Below are positions 8,212-17,681 of a stretch of DNA of 64,000 bases, one piece after another; the first letter of the stretch is position 1, and each line of letters opens with the position of its first letter. The translations under genes and the position numbers were made by a program. Under the pieces are notes generated by a model. That model was not told where the DNA came from. It made no database searches and saw nothing but the letters and a program-made list of their open reading frames with translations. The stretch comes from Phycisphaerales bacterium (lineage in GTDB: Bacteria > Planctomycetota > Phycisphaerae > Phycisphaerales > UBA1924): positions 62,001 to 126,000 of the forward strand of contig JAJDDC010000070.1 in NCBI GenBank assembly GCA_029260515.1, in the 5' to 3' direction.

Positions 8212-8854
8212 AGAGCACCTCCCGCGCCGCCACGCGGACATCACGAACACCATTCTCTCCCGAGCGGGCGCTACGCGCCTCCTCCAGCTCCAGCCGCTCG
8301 CGCAGCGTGTTGCGCGCCCTGTGCAGCAGCACGCGGACGCCCACGCGGCTGCGCCCGAGCACCCGCGCGATCTGCCCCGGTTCCATACCCTCAACGTACC
8401 GCAGCCACACCGCCTCGAACGCGTCGGCGCCGAGCGACTCGCGCGCCATCTCCCAGACCGTCCCGCCCACGATGCCATCGCCGCCGCCATCACCCGCCTC
8501 CGAAGCGTCGCGCCGCCGTGACGCGGGGTCCCGGTCGCGCGCCGACTTCTGGCGCCGCCGGATCACGTTGACGATCTCCCGCCGCGCAATCGCCATCACC
8601 CACGCGCCGAACACCTCGCCCTCGCGGTAGGTCCGGATCGACCGCCACGCCCGGAGCATCGTCTCCTGCGTGACCTCCTCGGCGTCGTGCCGGTCCCGAA
8701 GGCGCGCCAGCGCGAACCGCTGGACCCGCCCCGCGTGCCGCTCAACGAGCACGCCGAACGACGCCGCGTCCCCGGCGCGCGCGCGCGACGCGAGCGTCTC
8801 GTCGCTCGCGCCGCCCGCGCCGATCTCCCCGTGCTCGCGCTCAGTCGTCGTCAT
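8198..8854 (-). CDS. ECF-family RNA polymerase sigma factor
   Basis: The protein of about 218 residues shows sigma-70 region 2 (DAEEVTQETMLRAWRSIRTY, then FGAWVMAIARREIVNVIRRR) and region 4 (YVEGMEPGQIARVLGRSRVG, then HRARNTLRERLELEE). A 20-residue acidic/Gly linker lies between them. Such group 4 sigma factors direct core polymerase to stress or envelope regulons and are usually held by a membrane anti-sigma. The ATG at 8854 lies inside the Asp/His codons that end the upstream gene, giving a 14-nt overlap; the frame is open to 8899, but that extra stretch is only Ser/Thr repeats antisense in character to the D/H tail. The downstream membrane gene also overlaps by 14 nt, so the three genes form one translational unit. 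Confidence 0.88.
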   Translation of the reverse strand: MTTTEREHGEIGAGGASDETLASRARAGDAASFGVLVERHAGRVQRFALARLRDRHDAEEVTQETMLRAWRSIRTYREGEVFGAWVMAIARREIVNVIRRRQKSARDRDPASRRRDASEAGDGGGDGIVGGTVWEMARESLGADAFEAVWLRYVEGMEPGQIARVLGRSRVGVRVLLHRARNTLRERLELEEARSARSGENGVRDVRVAAREVLCEQA

Positions 8855-9848
8855 CGTGATCGTGGTCGTGGTCCTCGTACTCGTCGTCGTTGTTGACATG
8901 CTCCTCGAGGAACTCCCGCGCCGAACGGGCGTTGATGTCCACCGAGCCCCGGACCATCCGCCCCTCGGTGTCGAACCGCAGCCCGCGCGTCAGCTCCACC
9001 AGCTGCTTCAGGTCCGGGTCGTCCTTCGCGATCAGGCGACCCAGCGCAACAAGCCCGCGGGCGACGTCGGAGATCGACTCCGCGTCCTCCACGCTCGCCG
9101 CGCTGACCGCGACCGCGACCCGCGCCTTCCCGTCCCGTTCCGTGATCGAACCGAAGATCGTGTCCGCCTGGCGTGCGATCTCGCTTACCGGTTCGAACCC
9201 CGACAGGCGCTTCAGGTCCGTGGCGAGCGCCACGACCATCGCACCCTCCGCCGGCGACGACAGCTCCAGGATCGGCGCGTCGCCGCCCAATCCATCACGC
9301 CGTCCATCCAATACTCGCGCCGCGCGGCCCAGGAGCCCCATGTGTGGTGACGCGACCATCACCCGGTCGTCCCCCTTGCGCATCGCGATCACGTTCGCCT
9401 GCTCGTCTTCCTCGCCGAGCACCATCACCTTGTGCCCCGCGGCCTCGAACTCCTTGTCGTCGCCGTGCAGGAACGCGTGCCCGTGCCAGAGCCGATCCTC
9501 CAGCCTGTCCAGCGCGTCGGACCCGTACAGGACCGCGACGATCGACTCCTCGTCCTCACCCTCGTCGGCCCAGCCGTACAGCGTGATCCCGCGCAGATCC
9601 TTGCCCCACTCCAGATCGCCCCGCAGCGACGCCGCGATCTCGTCCTTCATGATCTCCTGGTCAACCATCTCCAGGAACCACCGACCGATCTCCGAATCGT
9701 TCGCCCGCTGCAGGTCGATGTGCAGCACCCACTGCGCCTCGCCGTCCACATGATCGAACCGCGGCGGCCCGCCCAGCGCCGCTCCCCCTGCGGCGGCCAC
9801 CACCGCCGCACCGCACACCAGACCCATCCGTCTCGTCATCGCGTTCAT
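8841..9848 (-). CDS. Secreted protein of unknown function with Asp/His-rich tail
   Basis: This 335-residue protein has a signal peptide (GLVCGAAVVAAAGGAALGGPP) and no later membrane segment. The mature part contains an alternating strand/helix pattern (AQWVLHIDLQRANDSEIGRW, GVMVVALATDLKRL-like regions) seen in large families of planctomycete exported proteins without known function. The last ~18 residues are almost only Asp, His, Glu and Asn (DHDHDHDDDD end), a likely metal-binding tail. A GGGAGGAC ribosome site precedes the ATG at 9848. It is the first gene of a set in which it overlaps the ECF sigma gene by 14 nt, so it may act in, or be controlled by, that sigma system. No enzymatic motif was recognised. 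Confidence 0.75.
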   Translation of the reverse strand: MNAMTRRMGLVCGAAVVAAAGGAALGGPPRFDHVDGEAQWVLHIDLQRANDSEIGRWFLEMVDQEIMKDEIAASLRGDLEWGKDLRGITLYGWADEGEDEESIVAVLYGSDALDRLEDRLWHGHAFLHGDDKEFEAAGHKVMVLGEEDEQANVIAMRKGDDRVMVASPHMGLLGRAARVLDGRRDGLGGDAPILELSSPAEGAMVVALATDLKRLSGFEPVSEIARQADTIFGSITERDGKARVAVAVSAASVEDAESISDVARGLVALGRLIAKDDPDLKQLVELTRGLRFDTEGRMVRGSVDINARSAREFLEEHVNNDDEYEDHDHDHDDDD

Positions 9849-9928
9849 GGATATGTCCTCCCGGCGGAACCCACCCGTGGGCCGCCCTCGTGGTTCATAC
9901 CCCTTCTTACGCCGACCGGGCGCCCGCG

Positions 9929-10909
9929 TTACGCCGCCAACGCCCCCGCGTCCCCGCGGAGCATCCGCCCACGTTTCCGGACCAGCAGGACGAGGCCCAC
10001 GACGTAGATCAGGACGCCCCCGCCAACGACCCCGATCAACGAGATCTCCCAGACGCTGATCCCGCCACCCCCGAGCGGCCCCGGGCCGTACGACCAGTTC
10101 GACGAGCCTCCCGACGCCTGGAGCGGCTGCCCGTACGACATGCCGGAGGTGCTCATCTGTGGGTCCGCGGCAAACTCGGCGACGGCCAACGGCAGGTAGG
10201 TCATCTCCTCGACCGTCGACTCGTGCTCGATATCGAGTCCCGACGCCGCGTACGCAGCGAGCGACGCGGCATTGTCGAACGAATCGCCCTCCCCGATCTT
10301 CTCACCGTCCGCATCGAGCATCACCCACGACTGATCCGCGAGCTGGATCTCGACCATGACATGCTCCGCCCCGCCGGCGAACGTGAGCGTCAGCACACCA
10401 GACTCGGCCTGGCCAATCGCACCCGTTGTCCCGTCCGCGCCGACCATGATGTGGTACCGCGCGACGTCCCGCTGCCGCCCCGAGTCGTACTCGAAACTCT
10501 GCGGCGACCACGTATCGCTCATGCTGAAACTCGCGCCCGCCCGCCCCCCGCCCGCAGTCATCCGGGACATCTGCGCCATCGTCGCCATCGATCCGATCAC
10601 ACCCAACACCGGCAGCACGCCCATGACGACCACCAGCGTCCACCCCGCCACAAGCAGGAACATGTTCCCGCGCAGGCGCAGCGCCATCCGCGGCGTCGTC
10701 ACGCCGACCTTGAGCAACCCCGCCCCGCATTCCGGGCACCGCGCCTCGCTCACCGATGTCAGCTCGTACCCGCACCCGCCGCACGCCGCCCCACGGCGCA
10801 TCCACCCCGGCGCCGACACACTCCTCACCACCAGAACCACGCCCAACGCCAGCAGCCCGACGACGACCGGGATCCACATCAGGTACGCGAACATCGCGAA
10901 CATCATCAT
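9929..10909 (-). CDS. Zinc-ribbon membrane protein of unknown function
   Basis: The 326-residue product starts with a membrane helix ([21 protein letters not shown]), followed by a four-cysteine zinc ribbon ([10 protein letters not shown] ... CPECGAGL), a second helix ([20 protein letters not shown]), a periplasmic domain of ~170 residues, and a C-terminal helix ([20 protein letters not shown]) with a basic tail. The Cys ribbon directly after a membrane helix is a frequent planctomycete arrangement. The ATG at 10909 has an AAGGGGG ribosome site 8 nt upstream; the GTG at 10927 is less likely. No known family was recognised. It is divergent from the aldolase gene. Confidence 0.75.
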   Translation of the reverse strand: MMMFAMFAYLMWIPVVVGLLALGVVLVVRSVSAPGWMRRGAACGGCGYELTSVSEARCPECGAGLLKVGVTTPRMALRLRGNMFLLVAGWTLVVVMGVLPVLGVIGSMATMAQMSRMTAGGGRAGASFSMSDTWSPQSFEYDSGRQRDVARYHIMVGADGTTGAIGQAESGVLTLTFAGGAEHVMVEIQLADQSWVMLDADGEKIGEGDSFDNAASLAAYAASGLDIEHESTVEEMTYLPLAVAEFAADPQMSTSGMSYGQPLQASGGSSNWSYGPGPLGGGGISVWEISLIGVVGGGVLIYVVGLVLLVRKRGRMLRGDAGALAA

Positions 10910-10964
10910 GCCGGGCCCCCTTCGCACGGCTCCCGCCGCACGCAGCGCGGAAGCCCCCCCAGCC

Positions 10965-10970
10965 TATAGT
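10965..10970 (+). promoter_or_regulatory. Candidate -10 box TATAGT of the aldolase gene
   Basis: TATAGT lies 43 nt before the ATG at 11014, which leaves a short leader that includes the AGGAAG ribosome site at 11002-11007. No convincing -35 element is seen. Confidence 0.3.
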
Positions 10971-11013
10971 CCGGGACGCCGAACATCACCCCGCCTCCCC
11001 CAGGAAGCACCAG

Positions 11014-12114
11014 ATGCCCGCCACCACCACCAACGTCCGCGAGATCCTCGGCCCCGACGCCGACGCCCTCCTCAACCACGAATCCAAGACCGTCTCCAAG
11101 TCCGCCCTCCACCTCCCCGGGCCAGACTTCGTGGACCGCGTCCTCATGGACACCGACCGAAACCCCACGGTCCTGCGCAACTTCCAGCACATCCTCAACA
11201 CCGGGCGCCTCGGCGGCACCGGCTTCGTCTCCATCCTCCCCGTGGACCAGGGCATCGAGCACGCCGCCGGCGCCTCGTTCGCCCCCAACCCCGCCTACTT
11301 CGACCCCGAGAACATCGTCAAGCTCGCCATCGACGGCGGGTGCAACGCCGTCGCCTCCACCTTCGGCGTCCTCGGCTCCGTCGCACGCCGCTACGCCCAC
11401 AAGATCCCGTTCCTGGTCAAGTTCAACCACAACGAACTGATGACCTTCCCCAACACCTTCAACCAGATCCCCTTCGGCAACATCACCCAGTGCTACGAGA
11501 TGGGCGCCGTCGCCGTCGGCGCAACCATCTACTTCGGCAGCGAAGAGTCCGAGCAGCAGATCCAGTACGTCTCCGAGATGTTCCACCACGCCCACGAGCT
11601 GGGCATGGTCACCGTCCTCTGGTGCTACCTCCGCAACCCGCACTTCAAGGTCAACGGCGTCGACTACCACAGCGCCGCCGACCTCACCGCACAGGCCAAC
11701 CACCTCGGCGTCACTATCCAGGCCGACATCATCAAGCAGAAACTCCCCACCAACAACGGCGGCTACAAGGCCCTCAACACGGGCGACAGCTCCTACGGCA
11801 AGTTCGACACCAAGATCTACACCGACCTCGCCGGCTCCGACGAGAACGGCAAGGGCGGACACCCCATCGACCTGTGCCGCTACCAGATCATCAACCAGTA
11901 CATGGGCCGCGCCCCCCTGATCAACTCGGGCGGCGCCAGCTCCGGCTCGGGCGACCTCAAGGAAGCCGTCGAGACCGCCGTCATCAACAAACGCGCCGGC
12001 GGCATGGGCCTCATCTCGGGCCGCAAGGCCTTCCAACGCCCCATGAAGGAGGGCGCCGGACTCCTCAACGCGATCCAGGACGTCTACCTCGACGACTCAA
12101 TCACCGTCGCGTGA
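11014..12114 (+). CDS. fbaB: Class I fructose-bisphosphate aldolase, archaeal/DhnA type
   Basis: The enzyme (366 residues) splits fructose 1,6-bisphosphate into the two triose phosphates. The motif ADIIKQK with Lys241 matches the Schiff-base lysine region of E. coli FbaB, and the segments [21 protein letters not shown] and [10 protein letters not shown] are typical of the family. The C-terminal phosphate site ([16 protein letters not shown]) is intact, so the enzyme should be active. It starts at the ATG with AGGAAG six nucleotides upstream; the open frame to 10756 is not coding. The 3' end overlaps the convergent kinase gene by 18 nt. This is probably the glycolytic or gluconeogenic aldolase of the cell; no class II aldolase is in the window. 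Confidence 0.93.
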   Translation: MPATTTNVREILGPDADALLNHESKTVSKSALHLPGPDFVDRVLMDTDRNPTVLRNFQHILNTGRLGGTGFVSILPVDQGIEHAAGASFAPNPAYFDPENIVKLAIDGGCNAVASTFGVLGSVARRYAHKIPFLVKFNHNELMTFPNTFNQIPFGNITQCYEMGAVAVGATIYFGSEESEQQIQYVSEMFHHAHELGMVTVLWCYLRNPHFKVNGVDYHSAADLTAQANHLGVTIQADIIKQKLPTNNGGYKALNTGDSSYGKFDTKIYTDLAGSDENGKGGHPIDLCRYQIINQYMGRAPLINSGGASSGSGDLKEAVETAVINKRAGGMGLISGRKAFQRPMKEGAGLLNAIQDVYLDDSITVA

Positions 12115-14778
12115 GGTGGCATCGTCGGCCCGAAGCTCCGCGAGCCGCGCCCGCCACGCGCCGGCTGAGCCCTCGTGCCCCGCGTCCGGATCCAGATCGT
12201 GGAGCTCATCGAACAGCCGGATAAGGTCTTGTATCCGCGCAGGCTTGACCTCGGCCGAGGCGCCTTCGAGCGCGCGCGCATACCGGGTCTCGATATCGCT
12301 CGTCAGCGCAAGACCCTCATCACCAGCCCCCGACATGATCAAGAGAAACGCGAGATTCGATCGGATCACCCGCGTGAGGTCGTTGTCATCCCCGAGCGCG
12401 CGTGCGCAAATCTCGTGTGATCGCCGTGTGTACGCCACCGCGGCGTCGGGATCACCTCGAGCGTGCGACAGAAGCCCGAGGTCGTTCAAGGCTTCGGCGT
12501 AGTGCTCGTGCTCTTCGCCGAATGCTGCCTTGGTGATACTCAGCGCGTCGTTGAAGTACACCTCCGCGGCGTCGTAACGGCCCGCATCCCGCAGCGCCCG
12601 GCCCACCCTTCTCGTCAACGCCAGCGTGACCGCGTGTTGCTCGCCGTAGGCCCTACGGCTGCTCTCGAGCGCCTCGAGGCTGTATCTCTCCGACTCCTCC
12701 GGCCGCCCCTGCTGTTCAGCGAAGTACGCCATGTTGATAATCGCGGTCAATGTGCTCGTGTGATCCGGCTCGAGATTCTCCCGCCCCCAGTCGATCGCGT
12801 AGAGCAGGACCGCCTCCGCAACGTTCGTGTACCCCGACTCCGCGAGCCCGGTCGCGTACCCCGCCAGACCAAGCGGCAGGCGCTCGCGGACGAAGTCGAA
12901 GCGGCTCGCTCGGACTGGCTCGCACACCTCGTGGATCAACGCCAGGGCGCCCTCGCGATCGCCGAGATGCCACAACGCATCGACGCGTGCGTTCACGTCC
13001 TGGATTACCGCGAGCACCTGCTCGGGCGTCTCGCCGCGACCGCGATACCCCGCGATCATCATCAGCGTCGGCGTATCGAGATCACTGAATGGACGTTGCG
13101 TCAGCTGCTTCTCGATCCATGTCACGTCCCCGAGATCCCGCAGCGTCCGTTCGTCGTCCCTCCCCAGCACCTCCTCGCTAATCGAAGCCGCCCCGCGCAT
13201 CAGTCGTGCGTGCTCCTCGGTCACGTCCCCCGCGGCCCAGAGCGCCGCCATCGCGCGCGCACGCATCGCCTCGGCCCGTTGCAGACTCCGCTCTCCGTAC
13301 AACTCGATCGCCAGATCCTCGGCGCGCACCAGCTGAGTCGTCGCGGCTTCGGGCAGCCCGATCCGCCCGTACGCCGTCCCAAGCATCTGCCTCACCGCGT
13401 GCTCAAGCTCCGGCTGCCCGGAGAACCGTTCCCCGATCCGGGCCGACGCGCGATCGACCATCTCCTTCACCGTCGTGCTCGCCCCGCCGCCGCTCAATGG
13501 ATCGAGCTGGCCGAACACCTCCTCGTTCAAGAACGCCAGCGTCCGCTCCGCGATCTCACGCTGCGCCTCCTCCTCCCCCTTCGCCCTCATCGCCTCGGCC
13601 GCCTGACTCTCGGCACGCCCCCGCTCCGCGACAGCCCACCTCGACAGCACCGCCAGACCCATGACACCCGCGACCAACAACACCCCGACCGAACACCCCG
13701 TCACAACCGCCAGACGATTGCGACGCACAAACTTGCCCACCCGGTACCGCACGCTCGGCGGACCCGCGAGCACCGCCTCGCCGTTCAGATACCGACGCAG
13801 TTCTTCGCCGATCGCCGTGGCCGTGTCGTACCGGCGCTCCCGGTCCTTCTCCAGGCACCGCATCACCACCCAGTCCAGGTCACGGCGCAGCAGGCTCGTC
13901 AGCTCCCTGACGTCCGTGTGCCGTGCGTCCACGACACGCGACGCCTCCTCGCTCTCGTCCAACCCGGAGCGCGCCATGCTTAGCCGCGTGCTCGGCCTCG
14001 CCGGCGCCACCTCGCGGATGATCCGCTGGATCTCCCCGAACGCCGCCGCCCGCAGCGTCTTGGGATCGAACGGCAGCACCCCGGTCAGCAGCTCGTACAA
14101 CACCACACCCAGCGAGTACACGTCCGTCCGCGTGTCGATGTCCACCCCCGACATCTCCGCCTGCTCTGGCGACATGTACTCGGGTGTCCCGATCAGCTGC
14201 CCCCGATCCGTGAAGATCGTCCGCTCCGTGAGCCGCTGGTTCAGCGCCTTCGCGACCCCGAAGTCGATCACCTTCGGCGTCGCGTGCCCCTCCGCGTCGT
14301 ACGCCACCAGGATGTTGCTCGGCTTCAGGTCCCGGTGGATCACCCCCTTGTTGTGCGCGTGCTGCACCGCCTCGCACACCCTTGCGAACAGCCCGACACG
14401 CTCGTTGATGCTCAGCCGGTTCTTGTCGCAGAACGCCGTGATCTCCTCGCCCCGCACCAGCTCCATCACGAAGTACGGGCGCGACCCCATCGCCGCCGGC
14501 GTCACACCACCATCAAACACCTTCGCGATGCACGGGTGGTCCATCACCGCCAGCGCCTGCCGCTCGGCCTCGAACCGCGCCACGACCGCCGCCGAGTCCA
14601 TCCCTGCCTTGATCACCTTCAGCGCGACCCGACGACGCACCGGCTCGGTCTGCTCGGCCTCGTAGACCTCGCCGAACCCGCCCTCGCCGATCCTCGAGAG
14701 CAGGCGGTAGGAGCCGATCACCCGCGGGCCGCCTCCCGCATCCCGCTCGCCCAGCGATGCCGTCGTTCCTTCCCCCAT
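12097..14778 (-). CDS. Serine/threonine protein kinase with membrane helix and TPR-like C-terminus
   Basis: The 893-residue protein has a complete Hanks-type kinase domain at residues ~20-340: Gly loop IGEGGFGEV, Lys54 in VALKVIKAG, catalytic HRDLKPSN, metal loop DFGVAK, and activation segment end [16 protein letters not shown] single transmembrane helix ([20 protein letters not shown]) near residue 370 places the kinase in the cytoplasm. The extracytoplasmic C-terminal ~500 residues consist of helical repeats resembling TPRs (for example [39 protein letters not shown]). This architecture is abundant in planctomycetes and suits sensing of proteins or peptides; no target is indicated. The ATG has TAGACT 6 nt upstream and no ribosome site. 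Confidence 0.92.
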   Translation of the reverse strand: MGEGTTASLGERDAGGGPRVIGSYRLLSRIGEGGFGEVYEAEQTEPVRRRVALKVIKAGMDSAAVVARFEAERQALAVMDHPCIAKVFDGGVTPAAMGSRPYFVMELVRGEEITAFCDKNRLSINERVGLFARVCEAVQHAHNKGVIHRDLKPSNILVAYDAEGHATPKVIDFGVAKALNQRLTERTIFTDRGQLIGTPEYMSPEQAEMSGVDIDTRTDVYSLGVVLYELLTGVLPFDPKTLRAAAFGEIQRIIREVAPARPSTRLSMARSGLDESEEASRVVDARHTDVRELTSLLRRDLDWVVMRCLEKDRERRYDTATAIGEELRRYLNGEAVLAGPPSVRYRVGKFVRRNRLAVVTGCSVGVLLVAGVMGLAVLSRWAVAERGRAESQAAEAMRAKGEEEAQREIAERTLAFLNEEVFGQLDPLSGGGASTTVKEMVDRASARIGERFSGQPELEHAVRQMLGTAYGRIGLPEAATTQLVRAEDLAIELYGERSLQRAEAMRARAMAALWAAGDVTEEHARLMRGAASISEEVLGRDDERTLRDLGDVTWIEKQLTQRPFSDLDTPTLMMIAGYRGRGETPEQVLAVIQDVNARVDALWHLGDREGALALIHEVCEPVRASRFDFVRERLPLGLAGYATGLAESGYTNVAEAVLLYAIDWGRENLEPDHTSTLTAIINMAYFAEQQGRPEESERYSLEALESSRRAYGEQHAVTLALTRRVGRALRDAGRYDAAEVYFNDALSITKAAFGEEHEHYAEALNDLGLLSHARGDPDAAVAYTRRSHEICARALGDDNDLTRVIRSNLAFLLIMSGAGDEGLALTSDIETRYARALEGASAEVKPARIQDLIRLFDELHDLDPDAGHEGSAGAWRARLAELRADDATSRDGD

Positions 14779-14784
14779 GTCGCG

Positions 14785-14790
14785 AGTCTA
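14785..14790 (-). promoter_or_regulatory. -10 box TAGACT, leaderless start of the kinase gene
   Basis: TAGACT on the minus strand is followed by exactly 6 nt and the ATG at 14778; the same hexamer and spacing precede the genes at 42857 and 56397. Confidence 0.5.
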
Positions 14791-14834
14791 TCGCCTCCCG
14801 CACTCGGATCTCCCAGATCTTGGGGCGTTCTACC

Positions 14835-14840
14835 TATACT
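14835..14840 (+). promoter_or_regulatory. Candidate -10 box TATACT of the LuxR-type gene
   Basis: TATACT lies 33 nt upstream of the GTG at 14874, with a GAGGAG ribosome site in between at 14861-14866. It sits in the short divergent region shared with the kinase gene. No clear -35 element is present. Confidence 0.35.
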
Positions 14841-14873
14841 CCGCGTCGCCAGATCCTCACGAGGAGCCCCCCT

Positions 14874-15575
14874 GTGACCCGCGTCCCGCACGACTCACCC
14901 GAGATCGAGACCTACGACCCCTCGGGCATCGCCGCCGCCCTCGCCGACGACGCGGGCGTCGCCGTCGTCATCCTCGACTCCTCGATCACCGTCCGCCACG
15001 CGAACGCCAACGCCGCCGACCTGCTCGCCCGCGAGGGCGCGCTGGACCAGCTCCCGCTCGCCGGCCTGTGCCCCACGCCGCTGGCCTCGGAGATGGCCGA
15101 CGTCGCCAACGAGGCGTGCGCCTCGTCCGCCCCGGTCGATCTCGTGGGCATGATCGCCGGCGCCTGGCGCCGAATCTCGTTCCGACCCGTCCGCTTCGAA
15201 AACACCCGCTGCGTCATGATGGCCTGCTCGGTGGACGCCCCGCCCGTGGACGCCCCGCGCGACCACCGCCCCATCCGCCGCGCCGCACACGACGACCTGG
15301 GCGCCCTGGCCGAACTCACCGCCCGCGAGCTGGAGGTCATCCGCCTCATCGCCCTGGGCCTCTCGACGACCCAGGTCGCGCAGACCCTCTCACGCTCCAT
15401 CAAGACCATCGACGGGCACCTGCTCTCCGTCCGCGCCAAGCTCGGCCAGCTCACCCGCACCGAGCTCGCCCGCCTCGCCATCGACGCCGGCCTCACCCGC
15501 ATCGACGCCGACGAGGTCCGACGCGTCGCACGCCAATCCCGCGCCGCCAGGCGCGAGGCCGCCGCCGCGCGCTAG
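14874..15575 (+). CDS. LuxR-type transcription regulator with PAS-like N-terminus
   Basis: The 233-residue protein has an N-terminal ~120-residue domain with PAS-like features (VAVVILDSSITVRHANANAA, then RRISFRPVRFENTRCVMMAC) and a C-terminal LuxR/NarL helix-turn-helix (LTARELEVIRLIALGLSTTQ, followed by TLSRSIKTIDGHL). It therefore probably binds DNA in response to a small ligand or redox signal; the phosphoacceptor of a receiver domain is absent. The GTG at 14874 follows GAGGAG at 7-nt spacing and is preferred over the longer frame from 14757. It is divergent from the Ser/Thr kinase and lies just ahead of the GmhB/heptosyltransferase pair, but nothing shows that it controls either. Confidence 0.82.
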   Translation: MTRVPHDSPEIETYDPSGIAAALADDAGVAVVILDSSITVRHANANAADLLAREGALDQLPLAGLCPTPLASEMADVANEACASSAPVDLVGMIAGAWRRISFRPVRFENTRCVMMACSVDAPPVDAPRDHRPIRRAAHDDLGALAELTARELEVIRLIALGLSTTQVAQTLSRSIKTIDGHLLSVRAKLGQLTRTELARLAIDAGLTRIDADEVRRVARQSRAARREAAAAR

Positions 15576-15578
15576 CTC

Positions 15579-15584
15579 TATCCT
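15579..15584 (+). promoter_or_regulatory. -10 box TATCCT, leaderless start of the gmhB-like gene
   Basis: TATCCT overlaps the region just after the LuxR-type stop codon and is followed by exactly 6 nt before the ATG at 15591; there is no ribosome site. Confidence 0.4.
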
Positions 15585-15590
15585 CTTCCA

Positions 15591-16487
15591 ATGCCCCGCC
15601 AACTCCGTCCGGCCATCTTCCTCGACCGCGACGACACCATCAACCGCAACGCCGACCTCCCGGACGCCGCATGGGTCGGCCGCACCCCGGGCGATCTGCT
15701 CGATCCTGACCACGTCCACCTGCTCCCGGGCGCCCTCGACGCGTGCCGCCGCCTCGCGGACGCGGGCTACGCGATCGTCGTCATCACCAACCAGGGAGGC
15801 ATCGCCCGCGGAGGCGGCGCGATCGCGGACATCGACGCGTGCAACGACCGCCTCCGCGGGCTGCTCGCGCCCGACGACGGCGCGCCGCCCGACTCCGCGA
15901 TCCCCGCGCCGCTGCGCCCCACGCTCGTCGAGGCCTGCTACGCCGCCCCGCACCACCCGATGGGCGCTGTCGCGCCGTTCGACTCCGAGCACCCCTGGCG
16001 CAAGCCCGGCCCGGGCATGATCGAATCCGCGTGCGCCGAACTCGGCCTCGACCCCGCCCGCTCGTGGATGGTCGGCGACAAAAAGCGCGACCTCGACGCC
16101 GCCATCACCGCCGGCATCGCCCCGGACCGGTGCGTGATGGTCGGCCCGACCGCGGACGCGCCAGATCTCTCCGCCGCGGCAGCGCGCATCCTCGGTTCGG
16201 ATCCCACCCCAGGCGATTCTACGACCGTCACACTCCGCGCCCTCGACGGCAGACCTCTCGCCGACTCGCGCACACGCGAAACCGTCCTCGCCACCGCCCG
16301 CGCCATCGCCGAACGCACCGGCGTGGACCTGACCGACCTCTCCGCGACCGACTCGAGCGTGACCGCGACCCTCGCCGCCCCGCGTCTGGCCGCCCTGGGC
16401 TTCCTCGCCGAGCTCCGCCGCCTCACCAACGCCTGGTCGATCGCCAAGCACGCCCGGGACCTCTGGCCCGCCGCCGACCACGACTGA
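15591..16487 (+). CDS. gmhB: HAD phosphatase, GmhB-like (heptose bisphosphate phosphatase), with C-terminal extension
   Basis: Residues 1-205 form an HAD-IIIA hydrolase: nucleophile motif FLDRDDTINRN (Asp12, Asp14), motif II VVITNQGGIARG, KPGPGM with the conserved lysine, and VGDKKRDLDAA as motif IV. GmhB removes the C7 phosphate from D-glycero-D-manno-heptose 1,7-bisphosphate in ADP-heptose synthesis. That role fits the heptosyltransferase gene 9 nt downstream. The usual DxDGT is DxDDT here. The protein is 298 residues against about 180-190 for the family; the extra ~90 C-terminal residues have an alternating strand/helix pattern (TVTLRALDGRPLADSRTRE, then LATARAIAERTGVDLTDL) and are not recognised. 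Histidinol-phosphate phosphatase activity is the main alternative. Confidence 0.82.
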   Translation: MPRQLRPAIFLDRDDTINRNADLPDAAWVGRTPGDLLDPDHVHLLPGALDACRRLADAGYAIVVITNQGGIARGGGAIADIDACNDRLRGLLAPDDGAPPDSAIPAPLRPTLVEACYAAPHHPMGAVAPFDSEHPWRKPGPGMIESACAELGLDPARSWMVGDKKRDLDAAITAGIAPDRCVMVGPTADAPDLSAAAARILGSDPTPGDSTTVTLRALDGRPLADSRTRETVLATARAIAERTGVDLTDLSATDSSVTATLAAPRLAALGFLAELRRLTNAWSIAKHARDLWPAADHD

Positions 16488-16496
16488 GCCCGCGCC

Positions 16497-17681
16497 GTGT
16501 ACGCCACCGTACCCTTCCCCCGCGTGCCCCCTCCCCCCAACAAGCCGCTCCGCCTGCTCGTCGTCCTCCCCTCGTGGGTCGGCGACGCCGTCATGGCCAC
16601 GCCCGCGCTCCGCCGCCTGCGCACCGCACTCCCCGGCGCCTTCGTCGGCGCCCTCGCACGCCCAGGCATCGACCAACTCCTCGACGCCCTCGACCTGTTC
16701 GACGAGGTCCACGTCGAGGCCCGCGCGGGAGTCATGGGGCCCAAGCACGCCGCCGCCAAACTCCGCCCGCGCCGCTACGACACCGCGCTCCTGCTCACCA
16801 ACTCGTTCTCCACGGCACTCGCCGCCCGGGTCGCGGGCATCCCCCGACGCATCGGCTACGACCGTGACGCACGCCGCCTCCTGCTCACCGACCCCGTCAA
16901 GGCGCCCAAGACCAACGCCGGCGCATGGGCGATCACCCCCGCCGTCAACTACTACTGGGACCTCGTCGGCACGCTTGTTGGCGACCAACCCCCACCCCCG
17001 CCCGCCGACCAGGCGCTGACCAGCACGCACGCCCCGCTTGTCCTGCCCCCGGGCGTGTTCATGGAGCTGGGCGTCGCCGACAACACGCGGGCAGAGGCCG
17101 ACGCCGTCCTCGAGAGAGCCGGCGTGAACAAGGGCACGCACCACGCGATCCTCAACCCGGGCGGGAACAACCCCGCCAAACGCTGGCCCCCTGACCGCTA
17201 CGCACGCCTCGCCGACCACCTCGCGGGCGCACACAATCTCCGCGTCCTCGTCAACGGCTCACCCGACGAGCGTGACCTGTGCGCACAGATCGCCGACGCC
17301 GCACGATCACAGCCCGCGGTTCTCCCGGACCTCGGCGTCACCCTCGCCTCGCTCAAGGGCGTCATCGCGAACGCGAGCCTCATGGTCACCAACGACACCG
17401 GCCCGCGCCACATCGCCGCCGCCCTGGGCGTCCCCCTCGTCTCGCTCTTCGGCCCCACCGACCCGCGCTGGACGACCATCCCCGTCCGCCCCACCGACAC
17501 CGGTGATCCCGGCGAGACGATCCTCGTCGCCGACCCCGGACTGCCCGTGGGCGAGTCCGCCAACGACAACCCGGGCCGGTGCGCGATCGAGCGCATCGCT
17601 CTGGATGACGTGATCGCGGCCGCCGACCGCCTGCTCGCTCAGACCAGCTCGCGGTCCGCGAACCAGCGGACCCCCGGGTAG
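16497..17681 (+). CDS. waaF: Glycosyltransferase family 9, lipopolysaccharide heptosyltransferase II-like
   Basis: The 394-residue enzyme is a GT-B fold transferase that would add ADP-heptose to lipid-A-linked core sugar at the inner face of the cytoplasmic membrane. Family signatures are LRLLVVLPSWVGDAVMATPA near the start, GIPRRIGYDRDAR, LNPGGNNPAKRWPPDRY, VTNDTGPRHIAAALG and the LFGPTDPRWT loop. It follows the gmhB-like gene by 9 nt, so the pair looks like a small core-heptose unit. A GTG at 16497 opens the frame; a second GTG at 16524, with TACCCT ending 8 nt upstream, would remove 9 residues and is a good alternative. The 3' end overlaps the convergent hypothetical gene by 43 nt. Confidence 0.88.
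   Translation: MYATVPFPRVPPPPNKPLRLLVVLPSWVGDAVMATPALRRLRTALPGAFVGALARPGIDQLLDALDLFDEVHVEARAGVMGPKHAAAKLRPRRYDTALLLTNSFSTALAARVAGIPRRIGYDRDARRLLLTDPVKAPKTNAGAWAITPAVNYYWDLVGTLVGDQPPPPPADQALTSTHAPLVLPPGVFMELGVADNTRAEADAVLERAGVNKGTHHAILNPGGNNPAKRWPPDRYARLADHLAGAHNLRVLVNGSPDERDLCAQIADAARSQPAVLPDLGVTLASLKGVIANASLMVTNDTGPRHIAAALGVPLVSLFGPTDPRWTTIPVRPTDTGDPGETILVADPGLPVGESANDNPGRCAIERIALDDVIAAADRLLAQTSSRSANQRTPG

Noticed and set aside
8855-8899. Sigma-factor N-terminal extension rich in Ser/Thr
   Set aside because: These codons overlap the Asp/His tail of the upstream gene and add no sigma domain; the ATG at 8854 is sufficient.
15390-17234. A 614-codon frame antisense to the GmhB-like and heptosyltransferase genes
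   Set aside because: No motifs; the sense strand has two recognisable enzymes with all key residues.
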